DNA of 41,155 bases, taken from positions 1-41,155 of the forward strand of contig JAFTFD010000263.1 in NCBI GenBank assembly GCA_017449745.1, written 5' to 3'. Numbering within the stretch: the first letter of the stretch is position 1; the number at the start of each line of letters is the position of its first letter. The notes under the pieces were generated by a model. It saw only the letters and a program-made list of their open reading frames with translations. It had not been told where the DNA came from and did not search any database. The DNA is from Lachnospiraceae bacterium. GTDB lineage: Bacteria > Bacillota > Clostridia > Lachnospirales > Lachnospiraceae. This document shows positions 17,294 to 27,053 of the stretch, in pieces. Made by a program: the position numbers and the translations under genes.

Positions 17294-17366
17294 CCGGACC
17301 TTCCGGCTGTTGTTTACCGTGTTTGTACTACCGGACCTTCGGCCGCTGTTTACTGTGTTTTTCCAG
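17294..17366. repeat. 37-bp imperfect tandem duplication between rel and MBL gene
   Basis: Copies start at 17294 and 17331 with CCGGACCTTC and continue through TGTTTAC(C/T)GTGTTT, with a few substitutions. It fills most of the 99-base spacer. Confidence 0.7.
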
Positions 17367-17372
17367 TCGGCT

Positions 17373-19700
17373 CTACCCGTTCGTTCTGGTAATATCGATC
17401 ACGTTGCGGATCTGCCTGAGCTTTTCGATCGTAGAATCCATCTCCGCCTTGCCGCTGACGCGGAAGCTGATGCTCAGCGTTGCATATCCCTGTTTGTTCG
17501 TTCTTGTATTCAGTCCGATGATGCTGATACCCCGCTCTGTAAAGACCCTGGAGATATCGGCCAGAAGTCCGTTTCGATCTGTGCAGTAGACGTTGATCTC
17601 CGCTTCGAAACCGCCTTTTTCTTTCTTTTCTCCTGCGCCTTCCTCCCACTCTGCCTCAATAATCCTCACGCGGTCCATCTCCTGGAGGTTCATGATGTTG
17701 ATGCAGTCTGTGCGATGGATCGTGACGCCTCTGCCTCTGGTGACGAATCCAACGATCTCATCCCCCGGCACCGGAGAGCAGCATCTTGCAAAGTGTACGG
17801 CGACGTCATGAATGCCTCTTACCGTGATCGGGGAAGTGCCGTTTGTGATCTTCTTTCTGGCAGCATTCTCTTCCACCTGCTGCAGGATCTCTTCATCCGT
17901 AAGATGCGCCTGGTGGTCTTTTTCAAAAAGCTCAGCGAGCTTGTTGACGACCTGTCCTTCCTTGAGTCCCCCGTGGCCGATGGCCGCCATCAGGGCGTCC
18001 CACTCACGGAAGCCGTACTTTTTGAGCACTGCGTCCTGATACTCCGGCTTCATGATATCCGAAGGTACGATGGAGTGTGCCTTGCAGTAAGCGGCAAGCA
18101 ATTCTTTGCCGCGTATAATATTCTCTTCTTTCTGATCCTTCTTGAACCACTGGTTGATCTTGTTCTTGGCGGATGCGCTCTTACAGATAGAGAGCCAGTC
18201 CAGGGAAGGACCGCGGGAATTCTGGGAAGTGATGATTTCTATGAGATCGCCGTTCTGGATCTCATAGTCGATATTGACGAGCTTGCCGTTTACTCTGGCT
18301 CCCACCATTTTGTTGCCGACGGCGGTGTGGATCGAGTATGCGAAATCGATCGTTGTGGAGCCGGCCGGAAGATTCTTGACCTCTCCTTCGGGAGTAAAAC
18401 AGTAGACACTGTCTGAGAACAGGTCCAGGTCGCTCTTGAGCAGCTCCAGGAACTCCTGGTTATCGGACATGCTCTGCTGGAACTCCAGGATCTGGCGCAG
18501 CCACAGGAGTTTCTCCTGCTCGGAAGCGTCGATCTTTTTGCCGTCAGAGGCGACTTTATATTTCCAGTGGGCTGCGATACCGTACTCCGCTTCCCTGTGC
18601 ATTTCATAGGTGCGGATCTGGATCTCAAAAGGAAGCCCCTGTTTGCCGATCAGCGTTGTATGAAGGGACTGGTAGCCGTTCGGCTTGGGCATTGCGATAT
18701 AGTCTTTGAAGCGGCCGGGGATCGGCTTGTACATCTCATGGATGACGCCGAGCGCCGCGTAACAGTCCTTGACGGTCCTGACGATAATGCGGACAGCGAA
18801 CAGGTCATAGATCTGGTCCATGCTCTTGCCCTGGTTGACCATCTTTTTGTAGATACTGAAGAAGTGCTTGACTCTTCCGTCTACCCTGCCTTCGATGCCC
18901 GCCTCTTTGAGGTGCTGGCTGACTTCGTCCGCGATCTGGTGGACGTATTCTTCTCTCTCGCTTTTACGCTCCGCCACCTTCTCCACAAGGTTCTGGAAAA
19001 TGTCAGGTTTGAGGTATTTTAAAGACAGGTCATCCAGTTCGACCTTGATCTTGCTGATGCCAAGTCTGGATGCGATCGGCGAATAGATATCCAGCGTCTC
19101 CTGGGCGATGCGCTTCTGTTTCTCCGGAATCATGTACTGGAGGGTACGCATGTTGTGCAGCCGGTCCGCCAGCTTGATCAGGATGACGCGGATGTCCTTG
19201 ACCATGGCCAGGAACATCTTGCGCAGGTTTTCCGCCTGCATCTCCTGCTGCGCCGCGGATTTATCCGTGAAGTCAGCCGGGAGTTTGATCTTTTTCAATT
19301 TGGTGACGCCGTCTACCAGCAGCGCCACATCTGCGCCGAACATCTCGGTCATCTGCTCGTTGGTGTAGATCGTATCCTCTACGACGTCGTGCAGCAGTCC
19401 CGCCGCAATCGTTTCAAGATCCAGTTCCAGGTCGGCCAGAATGATCGCGACGTGAAGCGGATGTATGATATAGGGCTCTCCGGACTTGCGCAGCTGTCCC
19501 TCATGGGCTTTATAGGCAACATCATAGGCGCGCTCAATCAGGGAAATATCATCGGAAGGGTGATATTTCCTGATCCTGCGGATCAATGCATCGTATAGTT
19601 CCTGCGGTGCATTCTCATAATTCTTTTCTGTTGCCAGACTGTCATCGATTCCGACGCCGCGCCGGATCACCGACAGTTCATATCCATTCTGCTCTACCAT
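17373..19700 (-). CDS. rel: Bifunctional (p)ppGpp synthetase/hydrolase Rel
   Basis: Makes and degrades the alarmone (p)ppGpp in response to starvation. The 775-residue protein carries, in order: an HD hydrolase domain (GLLHDVVEDT, H104-D105), the synthetase domain with the R-F-K-D loop, YIAMPKPNGYQSLHTT and FEIQIRT, a TGS domain (YCFTPEGEVKNLPAGSTTIDFAY), a helical/zinc-finger region and a C-terminal ACT domain (EINVYCTDRNGLLADISRVF). RFKD, instead of the EXDD of monofunctional RelA, marks a bifunctional enzyme. A promoter lies about 60 bases upstream. It heads a short rel-MBL unit. Confidence 0.96.
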   Translation of the reverse strand: MVEQNGYELSVIRRGVGIDDSLATEKNYENAPQELYDALIRRIRKYHPSDDISLIERAYDVAYKAHEGQLRKSGEPYIIHPLHVAIILADLELDLETIAAGLLHDVVEDTIYTNEQMTEMFGADVALLVDGVTKLKKIKLPADFTDKSAAQQEMQAENLRKMFLAMVKDIRVILIKLADRLHNMRTLQYMIPEKQKRIAQETLDIYSPIASRLGISKIKVELDDLSLKYLKPDIFQNLVEKVAERKSEREEYVHQIADEVSQHLKEAGIEGRVDGRVKHFFSIYKKMVNQGKSMDQIYDLFAVRIIVRTVKDCYAALGVIHEMYKPIPGRFKDYIAMPKPNGYQSLHTTLIGKQGLPFEIQIRTYEMHREAEYGIAAHWKYKVASDGKKIDASEQEKLLWLRQILEFQQSMSDNQEFLELLKSDLDLFSDSVYCFTPEGEVKNLPAGSTTIDFAYSIHTAVGNKMVGARVNGKLVNIDYEIQNGDLIEIITSQNSRGPSLDWLSICKSASAKNKINQWFKKDQKEENIIRGKELLAAYCKAHSIVPSDIMKPEYQDAVLKKYGFREWDALMAAIGHGGLKEGQVVNKLAELFEKDHQAHLTDEEILQQVEENAARKKITNGTSPITVRGIHDVAVHFARCCSPVPGDEIVGFVTRGRGVTIHRTDCINIMNLQEMDRVRIIEAEWEEGAGEKKEKGGFEAEINVYCTDRNGLLADISRVFTERGISIIGLNTRTNKQGYATLSISFRVSGKAEMDSTIEKLRQIRNVIDITRTNG

Positions 19701-19760
19701 TGATGCTGTGCCTCATTCCGGAAATTTCCCATTTCGTGATTCTCTCCAAAAATTTATAAA

Positions 19761-19789
19761 AATATAACGCAATTTGGAATTTTGCGCAA
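19761..19789 (-). promoter_or_regulatory. Predicted rel promoter
   Basis: On the minus strand TTGCGC (19784-19789), a 17-base spacer and TATATT (19761-19766) lie in an AT-rich stretch about 60 bases before the rel start. Confidence 0.65.
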
Positions 19790-19815
19790 TATAAACGTTT
19801 GAGAAGGAAGATGTG

Positions 19816-20190
19816 GCTCGTCGAGTCATGCTCGACAAACAATATTCGCGCAATACGAGCTGGGCCGACAAACATATTCGCTTCGTCTCTTCGAGACTAC
19901 GCTCATTCACGGAGCCCGCAGGGCTCTTAGCACTCTGAGCGCAGCGAAGGTGCGTTTGTCGCTAAGCAGCTCGTCGAGTCATGCTCGACAAACGATATTC
20001 GCGCAATACGAGCTGGGCCGACAAACATATTCGCTTCGTCTCTTCGAGACTACGCTCATTCACGGAGCCCGCAGGGCTCTTAGCACTCTGAGAGCAGCGA
20101 AGGTGCGTTTGTCGCTAAGCAGCTCGTCGAGTCATGCTCGACAAACAATATTCACTACGCTGCTTCGCAGCTGCGTTCATATCGTTTGTC
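19816..20190. repeat. 153-bp tandem repeat, about 2.2 copies, rich in small hairpins
   Basis: Units start at 19816, 19969 and 20122 with GCTCGTCGAGTCATGCTCG; the period is exactly 153 bases. Units one and two are almost identical, and unit three breaks off after about 30 bases into a related hairpin-rich end. Each unit holds several hairpins: GTCGAG/CTCGAC, GTCTC/GAGAC and GAGCCC/GGGCTC. CGACAAAC and GTTTGTCG occur repeatedly in opposite orientation. A forward frame is open across the region, but it has no ribosome site and low-complexity content. With the flanks this fills the 577-base gap between rel and groEL. Confidence 0.9.
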
Positions 20191-20202
20191 GTCTTATAAA
20201 AT

Positions 20203-20251
20203 CGAAAACAAGAAAGACCGCGGATGAGCAAGCTCCTCCGCGGTCTTTCTT
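20203..20251 (-). terminator. Strong terminator after groEL
   Basis: A perfect 15-base stem (20210-20224 with 20237-20251) encloses a loop that itself contains GAGC/GCTC. On the minus strand it ends in TTTCTTGTTTT. It lies 27 bases after the groEL stop. Confidence 0.9.
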
Positions 20252-20277
20252 ATTTACGATTTTGCATGACTCGTTAA

Positions 20278-22048
<1,771 letters not shown>

Positions 22049-22108
22049 TTTCCTCCTGAAATATACATTGCCCTGCCTGTCTGCAGAGCTGTCTTTACTG
22101 AAAAAATA

Positions 22109-22399
22109 TTAAGCGATAATAGCAAGAATGTCGCTCTGCTTGACGATGACGTATGTGGTGTCCTCATCCAGTTTGACTTCTGTTCCGGCATACTTGGAAT
22201 AAACAACGTTGTCGCCTTCTTTGACCTGCATGGGGATCTTTGTCCCGTCATCAGCTGTTTTGCCGGGGCCAACTGCGATTACGACTGCCTGCTGCGGCTT
22301 CTCTTTTTCTTTTCCGGGGATCACGATTCCGGATGCTGTTGTGGTCTCAGCTTCAAGCTGCTTTAAAACTACTCTGTCCTCTAAGGGTAATAACTTCAT
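22109..22399 (-). CDS. groES: Co-chaperonin GroES
   Basis: Heptameric lid of the GroEL chamber, 96 residues. It begins MKLLPLEDRVVLKQ. The mobile loop (about 16-32, ETTTASGIVIPG) and the conserved VGPG, KEGDNVVYSKYAG and YVIVKQSDILAII segments are all present. The start at 22399 follows AGGAGG; the open frame runs back to 22441, but that start would lie inside the CIRCE operator. It is the first gene of the operon and is probably repressed by HrcA. Confidence 0.98.
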   Translation of the reverse strand: MKLLPLEDRVVLKQLEAETTTASGIVIPGKEKEKPQQAVVIAVGPGKTADDGTKIPMQVKEGDNVVYSKYAGTEVKLDEDTTYVIVKQSDILAIIA

Positions 22400-22430
22400 G
22401 GTAGAGCCTCCTGATTTACCTTTTGATTTG

Positions 22431-22457
22431 TTAGCACTCATTCTGGTCGAGTGCTAA
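22431..22457. promoter_or_regulatory. CIRCE operator (HrcA binding site)
   Basis: A perfect inverted repeat, TTAGCACTC (22431-22439), nine bases, GAGTGCTAA (22449-22457), lies between the groES promoter and start codon. This is the consensus CIRCE element bound by the heat-shock repressor HrcA. Confidence 0.98.
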
Positions 22458-22469
22458 TTCCTAACGCAT

Positions 22470-22498
22470 ATAATAGTCCTAACCAGATTTGAATGCAA
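22470..22498 (-). promoter_or_regulatory. Predicted groES-groEL promoter
   Basis: On the minus strand TTGCAT (22493-22498), a 17-base spacer and TATTAT (22470-22475) precede the CIRCE operator by about 13 bases. This is the usual arrangement for HrcA-controlled operons. Confidence 0.8.
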
Positions 22499-22546
22499 GC
22501 AAAAATCGAAAATTTATTTTTTATTCATAAATGGCGTATCCGCAGA

Positions 22547-23578
22547 CTACAGTGCCTGATTCTGTCCTTCCAGGAATTCCAGCACCTGCTCCCGGCTGCG
22601 AAGGCCGGCTGCCGCCCCGACTGCACTTGCGCAGATCGCACCGCAGGCATTCGCGAAGCGGAGGATATTCCCGTGGGATAAAGGAGTTTTTGCCGTCTCC
22701 GAAAACGTTTCAGCAGTCATGTTCCCCAGGCCTGCCGCTATTGAACTGTCCGGCGCTGTTCCCTGCGTTCCTGTCAGAAGCCCGGCTGCAAATCCCGCGA
22801 TAAAGTTATCTCCGGCTCCTGTCGCGTCAACTGCATGGATCCTGCAGGCATCCAGGCAGATCTCTTCCTTCTCATTGCGGAAGTAGCATCCCTTCGCCCC
22901 GAGCTTGATAATGACATTTTTGATTCCCTTTGACAGGAAGACGTCCGCCATCTCCTGCGGCTCTTCCCTGCCGGTGTAATACCTGGCTTCGTCTTCGTTA
23001 GGGAAGATATAGTCGATCATCGGCAGGACTTCGTTCAGGTCATCCAGCGTCAGTTTCTTAAAGTTAGGAAGCTTGGTATCCGCCAGGACCAGAAGGCCTT
23101 TTTCATGTGCAGGCCTGATCGTCTCCCTGATGATGCCGGGATCGTCAAACGGCGCTCTGAACAACGATCCCAGGGAGATCGCTCTCGCGTCCAGGAATCT
23201 CTCCGGATACTGTTCCGGGTGGAAGTTGTATCGATGCGCCCCGTTGGTGATCGATTTCCTCGTCCCGTCTTCCTTGACAAACATCGTCGTCACGGGCGTC
23301 GGGTGCTCTGCTGTCCTGACAGCGGAAACTGTATCAACGCCGCAGGACATCAGCGCGGATGCGATCATATCTCCCGCTGCGTCCTCACCGAGATGGCACA
23401 GGATGCCGGTCCTCAACCCGAGCTTTGCCGCCGCCATCGCCTCGTTGACGGCTTCTCCGCCTACATTCAGGGAACCTGACTCCGCCCTGAACCCCGATGC
23501 GGAGATCGGCTCCGGGTCAAACCCCCGTATGATCGAATCCACGATCGCCGTTCCAATACACATCAAATCATATTTCAT
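22547..23578 (-). CDS. PfkB-family carbohydrate kinase
   Basis: Ribokinase-like sugar or nucleoside kinase of 343 residues. The N-terminal glycine-rich substrate motif reads GGEAVNEAMAAAKLG (about 40-54). The C-terminal ATP/anion-hole motif DATGAGDNFIAGF has the catalytic base at D257. NEDEARYYTG is another family segment. The substrate cannot be read from the sequence; ribokinase, fructokinase or 2-keto-3-deoxygluconate kinase activities are possible. The ATG overlaps the TGA of the NudC-like gene (ATGA), so translation is coupled. There is no transporter or other sugar gene beside it to suggest a substrate. Confidence 0.9.
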   Translation of the reverse strand: MKYDLMCIGTAIVDSIIRGFDPEPISASGFRAESGSLNVGGEAVNEAMAAAKLGLRTGILCHLGEDAAGDMIASALMSCGVDTVSAVRTAEHPTPVTTMFVKEDGTRKSITNGAHRYNFHPEQYPERFLDARAISLGSLFRAPFDDPGIIRETIRPAHEKGLLVLADTKLPNFKKLTLDDLNEVLPMIDYIFPNEDEARYYTGREEPQEMADVFLSKGIKNVIIKLGAKGCYFRNEKEEICLDACRIHAVDATGAGDNFIAGFAAGLLTGTQGTAPDSSIAAGLGNMTAETFSETAKTPLSHGNILRFANACGAICASAVGAAAGLRSREQVLEFLEGQNQAL

Positions 23579-24408
23579 GGATCGATTCCTTCCTTAAAAT
23601 TCTTCATCATCTCATTGGTCAGGCTGAAGTCGTCCGGCTGCAGCTCCACATTCTCCCTGCGGACCCACTCCCCGACTTTCAGTTCCGTCGTATCCAGGCG
23701 GATCGTGGTATCGCCGTCCACGTCGCAGTAGAATCCCATCAGGATATCATCGGCGATGCCCCAGGGCTGCGACTTATAATAATGAATGTTTTTGACATGC
23801 AGGCCGACCTCTTCCATGACTTCTCTCTGCACGGTCTCCTCGAGCGTCTCGCCGATTTCCGTAAATCCTGCCACCAGGGCATAGAAGCCGAGCCCGCGCC
23901 CGGCGTATTTTGTCAGAAGGATCTCATCGCCGTTTCTTACGGCGACGATCACGGCCGGGACGATCCTCGGATAGATCACTCTCCCACAGGAGGGGCAGAC
24001 CATCGCTCTCTCCGCAACGGAGTGTTCCGTCCTGCTGCCGCATCTGCCGCAGAAAACGTTATCGTTATACCAGCCGTTTAACTGCAGCGCCGTATAGGCG
24101 GCAAAAATGCGGTCCCTCGGTCCCGAAGCCTGTCTTCTCAGCTGCCGGAGCGGAAGGAACTGATATCCCTCCGGACATACCTCGTCACCGGGCCGCGCCA
24201 GGTAATAGTCCTCTTCATCAATACAGAACAGATATAGAAAATCCGTTATGCCGGGGAGTTCCTTCTTTTTAGGATAAGCGATCTCATCCCCTTCGATCCG
24301 GACCATCAATTCGTTCCCCTTGAAATACAGAACGGTGTCAGAGTCCGCCGGGCTTTTCCCGGGGCGAAACTGGTTGTACATAATATGAGGATAAATATCC
24401 TGGATCAT
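23575..24408 (-). CDS. nudC: NudC-type NAD(H)/RNA-cap Nudix hydrolase
   Basis: Nudix pyrophosphatase of 277 residues. Members cleave NADH and remove NAD caps from RNA. An N-terminal domain precedes a four-cysteine zinc ribbon (C120, C123, C138, C141) and a perfect Nudix box at about 181-203 (G-x5-E-x7-REVMEEVG). The NADH-specificity motif, SQPWPFPxS in E. coli, reads SQPWGIADD here, so the second half is changed and substrate preference may differ. The start follows AAGGAG. The gene overlaps the PfkB gene by four bases and follows the histidine kinase by 78 bases without a clear terminator, so it may belong to the same transcript. Confidence 0.87.
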   Translation of the reverse strand: MIQDIYPHIMYNQFRPGKSPADSDTVLYFKGNELMVRIEGDEIAYPKKKELPGITDFLYLFCIDEEDYYLARPGDEVCPEGYQFLPLRQLRRQASGPRDRIFAAYTALQLNGWYNDNVFCGRCGSRTEHSVAERAMVCPSCGRVIYPRIVPAVIVAVRNGDEILLTKYAGRGLGFYALVAGFTEIGETLEETVQREVMEEVGLHVKNIHYYKSQPWGIADDILMGFYCDVDGDTTIRLDTTELKVGEWVRRENVELQPDDFSLTNEMMKNFKEGIDP

Positions 24409-24486
24409 CTGTGTGCTCCTTATACTGGATGACTGATTCTAATGGAATCATGAAATGTCTAGGATAACAAATACCGGCTGCCGAAA

Positions 24487-25830
24487 TCATGCTGCGGGGA
24501 ACGACACCACAAACCGGCTGCCAAAGTCAGGTCTCGAGGTGACATCGATCGAGCCGTCATGGGCGTCCACGATCCACTTTGCGATCGAGAGTCCGAGCCC
24601 CGTTCCTCCGGTGTCCGAATTTCTTGCCTTGTCCGAGCGGTAGAAGCGCTCGAAGATGTGCTTTAAGTCTTCTTTTCCGATCCCGCTTCCCTCATCCTCG
24701 ACGATATAGCTGACCTTGCCTCCGGAACTATTGACGGAAAGGCGGATCGTGGAGCCGGGCTCGGAGTATTTTGCCGCGTTCTGGACAAAAATGCGGGCGG
24801 ACTGTTTGACCATGGAAACATCGACTTCTACAAACGCCGGAGGCGCTGCCGGCAATGTAATGTTCCCTGAGGAAGCCTCGTCCGCGCCGACCCTGAGTTC
24901 CTTTCCGGCACTTATGAAAACATATTCGTGATCCGGATCGATCATGGAGGATTCTTCCCAGACCTCTGCGATCAGTTCCCTGAGATCCGTTTTTTCCTTG
25001 TGCAGTGTGTTTCGCCCGCTGTCTCCCCTTGCCAGGAAGAGAAGCTGCTCCACCAGCTCTTTCATATGCTGCGACTCATTTTTGATGGACGTGATCCCCT
25101 CCTGCAGGATCTCCGGGTCCTCTTTTCCCCAGCGGTCCAGCATATCCGCATATCCCTGGATCACGGCGATCGGCGTGCGCAGCTCATGGGAAGCATCCGA
25201 AACAAATCTTGTCTGCTGCCGGTAGCTGTCTTCCATTTTAAGAAGCAGCTGGTTCAGCGCGGACTCCACCTTCCTCAGATCGCTGTCGCCGGTGCTGAGA
25301 TGCACCTGTCCGTCCTGTGTCGAGGCTGTCCGGATCGCTTCCTCAAGATGCTCGATCTTGGTCTGGTCTAAGGAGATCTTGCTGATCGCCGTCGCTCTCG
25401 CTACGATCTCATCCAAAGGGCGCAGCTTTTTAAGGATCTTATGCGCGCCGAAAAGAGACGTAAAAAGATCGATTCCTTCGCCTGCTGTTACTATAACGCC
25501 GACCGGCAGCAGAAATTCGATCCAGGAGCCCAGCGCTGTAGTCCTGATCTCTCCGCTTGCAAAGTGGATCTCCATCACCAGATTCCTGAGGGAGTCTCCT
25601 GTAAACTCCATGTCCCTGATTTCTTTTAACAGCTCCACGGCTGTCAGGTCTCCCGCAGGCGTCCATCCGATACTATAGAGAACGAGCATGACAAAAAGCG
25701 CTGCGAGGATCGCAACGTTCAGAAACACATAGCTCTCCAGCTTGTCCAGCCAGACGGACGCATTGATCCTCCTGGCAATGGAGCTGGTCACATTTTTGCC
25801 GCCGGAGCGTTTTTTCTCAGATTCGGGCAT
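24487..25830 (-). CDS. Sensor histidine kinase of OmpR-partner type
   Basis: Membrane sensor kinase of 447 residues. Two membrane helices (about 34-53 and 102-120) enclose a short external loop of roughly 45 residues, too small for a classical sensor domain. A HAMP-like linker follows, then the H box with H215 (SDASHELRTPI), N box (FVQNAAKYS), G1 (DEGSGIG), F box and G2 (GGTGLGLSIAKWI). The start follows AAGGAG at four bases. Its response regulator lies upstream in the same direction, separated by a fold-back repeat element. The signal is unknown; the small loop suggests membrane or partner sensing. Confidence 0.93.
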   Translation of the reverse strand: MPESEKKRSGGKNVTSSIARRINASVWLDKLESYVFLNVAILAALFVMLVLYSIGWTPAGDLTAVELLKEIRDMEFTGDSLRNLVMEIHFASGEIRTTALGSWIEFLLPVGVIVTAGEGIDLFTSLFGAHKILKKLRPLDEIVARATAISKISLDQTKIEHLEEAIRTASTQDGQVHLSTGDSDLRKVESALNQLLLKMEDSYRQQTRFVSDASHELRTPIAVIQGYADMLDRWGKEDPEILQEGITSIKNESQHMKELVEQLLFLARGDSGRNTLHKEKTDLRELIAEVWEESSMIDPDHEYVFISAGKELRVGADEASSGNITLPAAPPAFVEVDVSMVKQSARIFVQNAAKYSEPGSTIRLSVNSSGGKVSYIVEDEGSGIGKEDLKHIFERFYRSDKARNSDTGGTGLGLSIAKWIVDAHDGSIDVTSRPDFGSRFVVSFPAA

Positions 25831-25841
25831 TTTACTCCTTC

Positions 25842-26035
25842 GTTACTATTCACGGTCCATAATGACAGAAAATCACAGGCGTCGTGCTTGCACGTAAGAC
25901 TGTGATTTCTGTCATTATGTGACTGTGAAGCAGGAACCTCCACCTTATGAGCAAAACTCACCTGCGTAAGCAGGTGTTGCACGCGTGCAACGCGTGGTTT
26001 TGCGAATGCAGTGTGGAGGGACCGTGAATAGTAAC
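25842..26035. mobile_element. Fold-back (MITE-like) element between response regulator and kinase
   Basis: Perfect 17-base inverted repeats form the ends: 25842-25858 and 26019-26035. Inside are two arms. One is a near-perfect stem of about 20 pairs (25858-25919). The other is a branched arm closed by CCTCCAC (25937-25943) and GTGGAGG (26013-26019), with an inner hairpin at 25959-25976. It has no coding capacity. Size, end symmetry and a second partial copy nearby fit a small non-autonomous mobile element or a structured RNA. Confidence 0.7.
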
Positions 26036-26040
26036 AATAT

Positions 26041-26082
26041 CTATTCACGATCCATAATGACAGAAAATCGCAGGCGTCGTAC
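26041..26082. repeat. Partial second copy of the fold-back element
   Basis: This segment repeats the left end of the element (about 25847-25888) with only a few changes, in the same orientation. It lacks the other arms, so it is a truncated copy. Confidence 0.8.
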
Positions 26083-26111
26083 AGTTTCCATCAGGCGTCA
26101 AGCAGTTTCCG

Positions 26112-26795
26112 TCAGGCGTTGTCCCGTATCACATAGCCGACGCCGCGCACGGTCTGGATCAGCTTGATGCCGAAGCGGTCGTCGATCTTTACTCTCAGGT
26201 AACGAACGTAGACATCGATGACGTTGGTCTCGCCTATGTAATCATAGCCGCACACGCGCTCGATGAGCCTTGCCCTGTCCATAACGATGTTCTTGTTTTC
26301 CATCAGGACGCGGAGCAGTTCAAATTCATGGTTGGTCAGCTCCACGGATGTGCCGTCGACCGTCACCTCATGGCGGTCGACGTCGAGTGTGACGCGTCCG
26401 ACGCTCAGACGGTTCGTCTGGGTCTCCCTGCTGCCCTTTCTCTTAAGTGCGGTGCGGATCCTCGCGAGGAGTTCTTCTATGGCAAAGGGTTTGGTGACAT
26501 AGTCATCCGCTCCGGCGTCAAGGCCGGACACTTTATCCATGACAGCATCCCTTGCCGTCAGCAGGATCACCGGCGTATCCGGCTTCTGCAGCCGGAACCT
26601 GCGCAGGACTTCAAGACCGTTGAGTCCCGGCAGCATGACGTCCAGCAGCATCAGGTCGATCTCCTGCTGCAGTGCTGTCTCGAGGCCGTTTCTGCCGTCT
26701 GTCTCCTTGAGGACTTCGTAGCCCTCATGCTTTAACTCCAGCTCCACGAATCTCGCGATCTTGGCTTCATCTTCTACGATCAATATTGTACTCAT
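26112..26795 (-). CDS. OmpR/PhoB-family response regulator
   Basis: DNA-binding response regulator of 227 residues. The receiver domain (about 1-115) has E8-D9, the phospho-acceptor D52 (LMLLDVMLPG) and lysine in VTKPFAIEEL. The C-terminal winged helix has LTNHEFELLRVLMENKNIV and ends RGVGYVIRDNA. The start at 26795 (MSTILIVEDE) has a GGGTGG ribosome site; longer open sequence upstream is unsupported. It is read together with the histidine kinase downstream, but a 281-base gap with a fold-back element separates them. A 21-base tandem duplication overlaps its stop codon. Confidence 0.93.
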   Translation of the reverse strand: MSTILIVEDEAKIARFVELELKHEGYEVLKETDGRNGLETALQQEIDLMLLDVMLPGLNGLEVLRRFRLQKPDTPVILLTARDAVMDKVSGLDAGADDYVTKPFAIEELLARIRTALKRKGSRETQTNRLSVGRVTLDVDRHEVTVDGTSVELTNHEFELLRVLMENKNIVMDRARLIERVCGYDYIGETNVIDVYVRYLRVKIDDRFGIKLIQTVRGVGYVIRDNA

Positions 26796-26957
26796 CTGTT
26801 TAGCCACCCTGTATCGATACTCAGAACGTTTAATATTTTGCCTGCACCCAAGGGCTTTCTGCCCCGATATAGAATATCTTACAGGAACAGCCTCTAAAAT
26901 ACCAATTAAAAACAAATTAATGTCAGCCCATAAAGAACAGGCATCATGTCAGCTCAT

Positions 26958-27022
26958 AAAAACAGACATCCTCTCCGGCTCCGGCCTGCTGCATCGCGGT
27001 GTGCCCCTTGGGAAGATGTCTG
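26958..27022 (-). terminator. Predicted terminator after the LytTR regulator
   Basis: On the minus strand CAGACATC (27015-27022) pairs with GATGTCTG (26963-26970) around a long GC-rich loop, followed by TTTTTATG. It lies about 30 bases after the LytTR gene stop. Confidence 0.55.
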
Positions 27023-27053
27023 CCTGTCATCAGATCTTAATATGATTTTTGTT

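Noticed and set aside
19816..20190. Possible CRISPR array
   Set aside because: The repeat period is 153 bases with identical full units and no short repeats with unique spacers; no cas genes are present.
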